Shown here: positions 6,158-9,842 of the stretch, in pieces
How positions within the stretch are numbered: position 1 is the stretch's first letter
How the letters are laid out: the number at the start of each line of letters is the position of its first letter
Origin: Actinomycetes bacterium
GTDB taxonomy: Bacteria; Actinomycetota; Actinomycetes; S36-B12
DNA: 9,842 bases
NCBI GenBank assembly: GCA_030425745.1
Contig: JAUHZW010000065.1
Span: forward strand, 1-9,842
Direction: 5' to 3'
The notes under the pieces: model-generated
What the model was told of the DNA's origin: nothing
Databases searched by the model: none
What the model saw: the letters and a program-made list of their open reading frames with translations, nothing else
Position numbers and translations under genes: made by a program

Positions 6158-7018
6158 TCAGGACTCCGGATCGGCCGGGGCGACGACGACGGACACCATG
6201 CCGGGCCCGACATGCGCACCCACGACACCCCCGACGGTCCCGAGGACGACCCGGGCCTCGGGGAGTTCCGATTCCAGTTCCCGCGCCAGTGCCTCAGCGC
6301 GCTCGGGGGCACCCAGGTGCTGCACGGCGATGTCGACGCGGCTGCGACCATCCGCGGCCTCGACGGCAAGGTCACGCAGGCGCGCCAATGCTCGGCCGGC
6401 CGTTCGCACCTGCTCCAGTCGCTCGACACGGCCATCGTGCACCTGCAGCAGAGGCTTCACCTGGAGGGCCTGCCCCACGGCCGCACGGGTGGATCCGACG
6501 CGACCCCCGCGACGCAGGTACTCCAGGGTGTCGACGTAGAAGTAGACGCGGGCAGCCGCCGCCCGCTCGGCGACGCACTCGGCGACCTCGTCGACCGATC
6601 CTCCCGCCCGGGCCGCGCGGGCTCCGGCGATGACCGCGAAGCCCTCACCCATGGCGATGGACCGGGTGTCGACGATCCGTACCGGCAGCGCGACCTCCTT
6701 TGCGGCCAGTTGAGCCGACTCGTAAGTCGCCGACATCGCCGAGGACAGGGTGGCCACGACGATGCCCTCAGCCCCGTGCTCGATGGCCCGCAGGTAGGAC
6801 TCCAGGAACCGCGCCGGGGACGGCCTACTGGTGGTGACCGGCTTCCAGTCCCGGAGCGCCTCGGCCACTTGGAGGGCCTGATCGTCGTCAGTCTCGTCGT
6901 ACGGTCGACCGGCGACGACGACCTGCACCGGCACGACGTCGATGTCCCACTCACGCGCCCACCCGGCAGGCAGGTAGGAGGTTGAGTCGGTGATGACGGC
7001 CACCCGGCACTCGGACAT
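6158..7018 (-). CDS. degV: DegV-family (FakB-like) fatty-acid-binding protein
   Basis: DegV proteins bind one fatty acid in a deep pocket. In Firmicutes the FakB members present it to the kinase FakA, which makes the acyl-phosphate used by PlsY. This copy has 286 residues, typical for the family. Landmarks are VAVITDSTSYLP (6-17), TSRPSP, LSSAMSATYESA, the MGEGF turn, FYVDTLEYLRRGGRVG (the most conserved block, entering domain 2), QVKPLLQVHDG and the C-terminal GAHVGPG. I chose the ATG at 7018: AGGG lies 8 nt upstream, and the family's VAVITDST strand follows directly. An in-frame GTG at 7027 would sit 1 bp after the ycaQ stop with no room for a binding site. It precedes plsY by 7 bp, supporting a fatty-acid activation or recycling role. 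No FakA kinase is in the window, so that link is inference. Confidence 0.93.
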   Translation of the reverse strand: MSECRVAVITDSTSYLPAGWAREWDIDVVPVQVVVAGRPYDETDDDQALQVAEALRDWKPVTTSRPSPARFLESYLRAIEHGAEGIVVATLSSAMSATYESAQLAAKEVALPVRIVDTRSIAMGEGFAVIAGARAARAGGSVDEVAECVAERAAAARVYFYVDTLEYLRRGGRVGSTRAAVGQALQVKPLLQVHDGRVERLEQVRTAGRALARLRDLAVEAADGRSRVDIAVQHLGAPERAEALARELESELPEARVVLGTVGGVVGAHVGPGMVSVVVAPADPES

Positions 7019-7026
7019 GTTCGGCA

Positions 7027-7030
7027 CCCT
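7027..7030 (-). promoter_or_regulatory. Weak ribosome binding site of degV
   Basis: AGGG on the minus strand, 8 nt before the ATG at 7018, partly overlaps the ycaQ TAG stop codon. It favours the ATG over the GTG at 7027. The same bases also form TAGGGT, ending 7 nt before the ATG, which could alternatively act as a -10 element for a leaderless internal transcript. Confidence 0.35.
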
Positions 7031-8240
7031 ACTCGCGCCGCTTGACTAGCTCCGCGAGTCGCGACCGCGCCTCGGACGCTGCATCCGGGGCACGAACGTC
7101 ACCGATCTCGACCGTCGATGCGCCCACCCAGGACGCCGCTTCCCCGAGGGCACGCGCCGTCCCGTCCAGCGCGGCCGTGCTGGACGATTCCAGGGTGACC
7201 CGCTGGGCGACGAGAGCATCTCCCCTGCGCTTCGGGTCCACGCGTGCGACCAGACGCCCCCGGTGCAGGACGGGCATCGCGAAGTAGCCGTGCACCCGTT
7301 TCGGTGCCGGCGTGTAGGCCTCGATGCGATGACGCATGCCGAAGATCCGCTCCACGCGCTCCCGGTGCCAGATCAGGGGGTCGAACGGTGACAGGAGCGT
7401 GGTCCGATGCCGCTCCTCTCCTGCGGACCCGAGCCATGCGAGGGCGTCCGGATGAGCCCACGTCGACGGCCACCCGCGCACCGTGATCGGGACGAGGCCG
7501 GCCTGCGCGGCATGCCGGGCCACCACTGAGACGGGCAGGCGATGCACGTCGGCGATCTCGGCGGCGGTGCCCACGCCCATGAGGCGCGCCCCTGCGGCGA
7601 CGAGGGCTGCGTGGCAGTCCTCGTCGGACAGGTCATCGTGGAAGAGGTCTGCTGGGATCACCCGCTCGGCGAGGTCGTAGGTGCGTCGCCATCCGACGCG
7701 ACGTGTCACGACGACCTCGCCGGTGTCGAGCAGCCACTCGAGGGCGATCTTGGAGTCCGACCAGTCCCACCACTCACCGCCGCGCTTGGCCCCACCGACG
7801 TCACTCGTGGTGATGGGGCCGTCACTGCGGATGCGCGCCCGGAGTTCATCCAGGTCGTGACGCGGGGGCCCATGCCAGCGCTCCCCCTTGGCCCGGTAGT
7901 GCCGGCGCCGAAACGCGAACAGTGGCCATGACTCCATGGGCAGGATGCAGGCCGCGTGGGACCAGTACTCGAAGGCGTCGTCTCCGGACCAGTAGGCCTC
8001 CTCGACGGCCGCCCTGCCCACCGGACCGAGGCGTGCGTACGCGACCAGTTCATGGGACCGGGCCAGAACACTGATCGTGTCCAACTGCACGGCCCCGAGC
8101 CCATGGAGCACGCCGCGGACAGCCGCGACCTGGCGAGACGCCGACCAGCGCCGGGCCTGAGCCGGTGCCGGCGTACCACCCAGCAGCCCGACCGACCACA
8201 GGGCCACGCGCCGCGCATCGGCGGGCGCGACCTCGATCAT
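7029..8240 (-). CDS. ycaQ: YcaQ/AlkX-family winged-helix DNA glycosylase
   Basis: This 403-residue protein belongs to the HTH_42 (formerly DUF1006) superfamily. Studied members (E. coli YcaQ/AlkX, Streptomyces AlkZ) excise N7-alkylated purines and unhook interstrand crosslinks. The conserved N-terminal core has LGAVQLDTISVLARSHELVAYAR (48-70) with Q52-L-D54. This corresponds to the catalytic QxD of the AlkX branch, whereas AlkZ carries QxQ. Further conserved blocks are FEYWSHAACILPMESWPLF (90-108), IALEWLLDTGEVVVTRRVGW and YDLAERVIP (winged helix), and LLSPFDPLIWHRERVERIFGMRHRIEAYTP (282-311). GYFAMPVLHRGRLVARVDPK (318-337) follows. The start is 11 bp after the leuS stop and lacks a Shine-Dalgarno, so coupling or internal leaderless initiation is likely. 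The TAG stop is 10 bp before degV. The substrate is not established by sequence. Confidence 0.9.
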   Translation of the reverse strand: MIEVAPADARRVALWSVGLLGGTPAPAQARRWSASRQVAAVRGVLHGLGAVQLDTISVLARSHELVAYARLGPVGRAAVEEAYWSGDDAFEYWSHAACILPMESWPLFAFRRRHYRAKGERWHGPPRHDLDELRARIRSDGPITTSDVGGAKRGGEWWDWSDSKIALEWLLDTGEVVVTRRVGWRRTYDLAERVIPADLFHDDLSDEDCHAALVAAGARLMGVGTAAEIADVHRLPVSVVARHAAQAGLVPITVRGWPSTWAHPDALAWLGSAGEERHRTTLLSPFDPLIWHRERVERIFGMRHRIEAYTPAPKRVHGYFAMPVLHRGRLVARVDPKRRGDALVAQRVTLESSSTAALDGTARALGEAASWVGASTVEIGDVRAPDAASEARSRLAELVKRRE

Positions 8241-8251
8241 CGCCGCGACGC

Positions 8252-9842
<1,591 letters not shown>

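Noticed and set aside
6151..6435. N-terminal extension of plsY by about 95 residues in the same open frame
   Set aside because: The extension lies inside degV in another frame, has low-complexity Ser/Pro/Arg composition typical of GC-rich shadow frames, and no membrane or PlsY similarity; the PlsY family begins at the GTG at 6150.

Overview
The window is high-GC DNA with tightly packed genes, many GTG starts and 4-bp stop/start overlaps. Its gene order (lepA and rpsT divergent; holA, comEC, comEA, a DegV protein and leuS on one strand) is the kind seen in Actinomycetota chromosomes. The proteins also look actinobacterial: an LepA N-terminal leader of the MPAxx...IRNFCIIAHIDHGKST type and a LeuRS ending in PKLVNIVPA. 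I cannot name a genus. Nothing suggests a plasmid, prophage, transposon or CRISPR array.

Layout from left to right. At 1-98 (minus) is the first ~32 codons of lepA, cut by the window edge. At 99-253 is a divergent promoter region with a good sigma-70-type promoter for rpsT (254-514, plus), which ends in a perfect 13-bp UUCG-loop hairpin terminator (531-560). A small TetR-family regulator (631-1212, plus) follows and converges on a long minus-strand block. Read in its own direction, that block is leuS (C-terminal part only, entering from the right edge), ycaQ/alkX, degV, plsY, a 119-bp gap, then comEA, comEC and holA. In leuS-ycaQ-degV-plsY the gaps are 11, 10 and 7 bp, so this is probably one operon. 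In comEA-comEC-holA each start overlaps the preceding stop by 4 bp (GTGA, ATGA), so this is a second, translationally coupled unit.

How the genes fit together. LeuS, S20 and LepA serve translation. ComEA and ComEC are the DNA receptor and membrane channel of DNA uptake; HolA is the delta subunit of the replicative clamp loader. YcaQ/AlkX is a predicted DNA glycosylase for alkylated or crosslinked DNA. DegV (a fatty-acid-binding, FakB-like fold) directly precedes PlsY, the acyl-phosphate:glycerol-3-phosphate acyltransferase, which suggests a lipid module.

No stretch over 300 bases lacks a gene. I see no convincing undescribed system; this is mainly a conserved housekeeping locus. The points most worth a second look are the repeat-rich 119-bp gap before comEA (two 10-bp direct repeats resembling actinobacterial DnaA boxes, inside an inverted repeat), the degV-plsY pairing, the orphan TetR gene, and several starts that lack Shine-Dalgarno sequences and may be leaderless.
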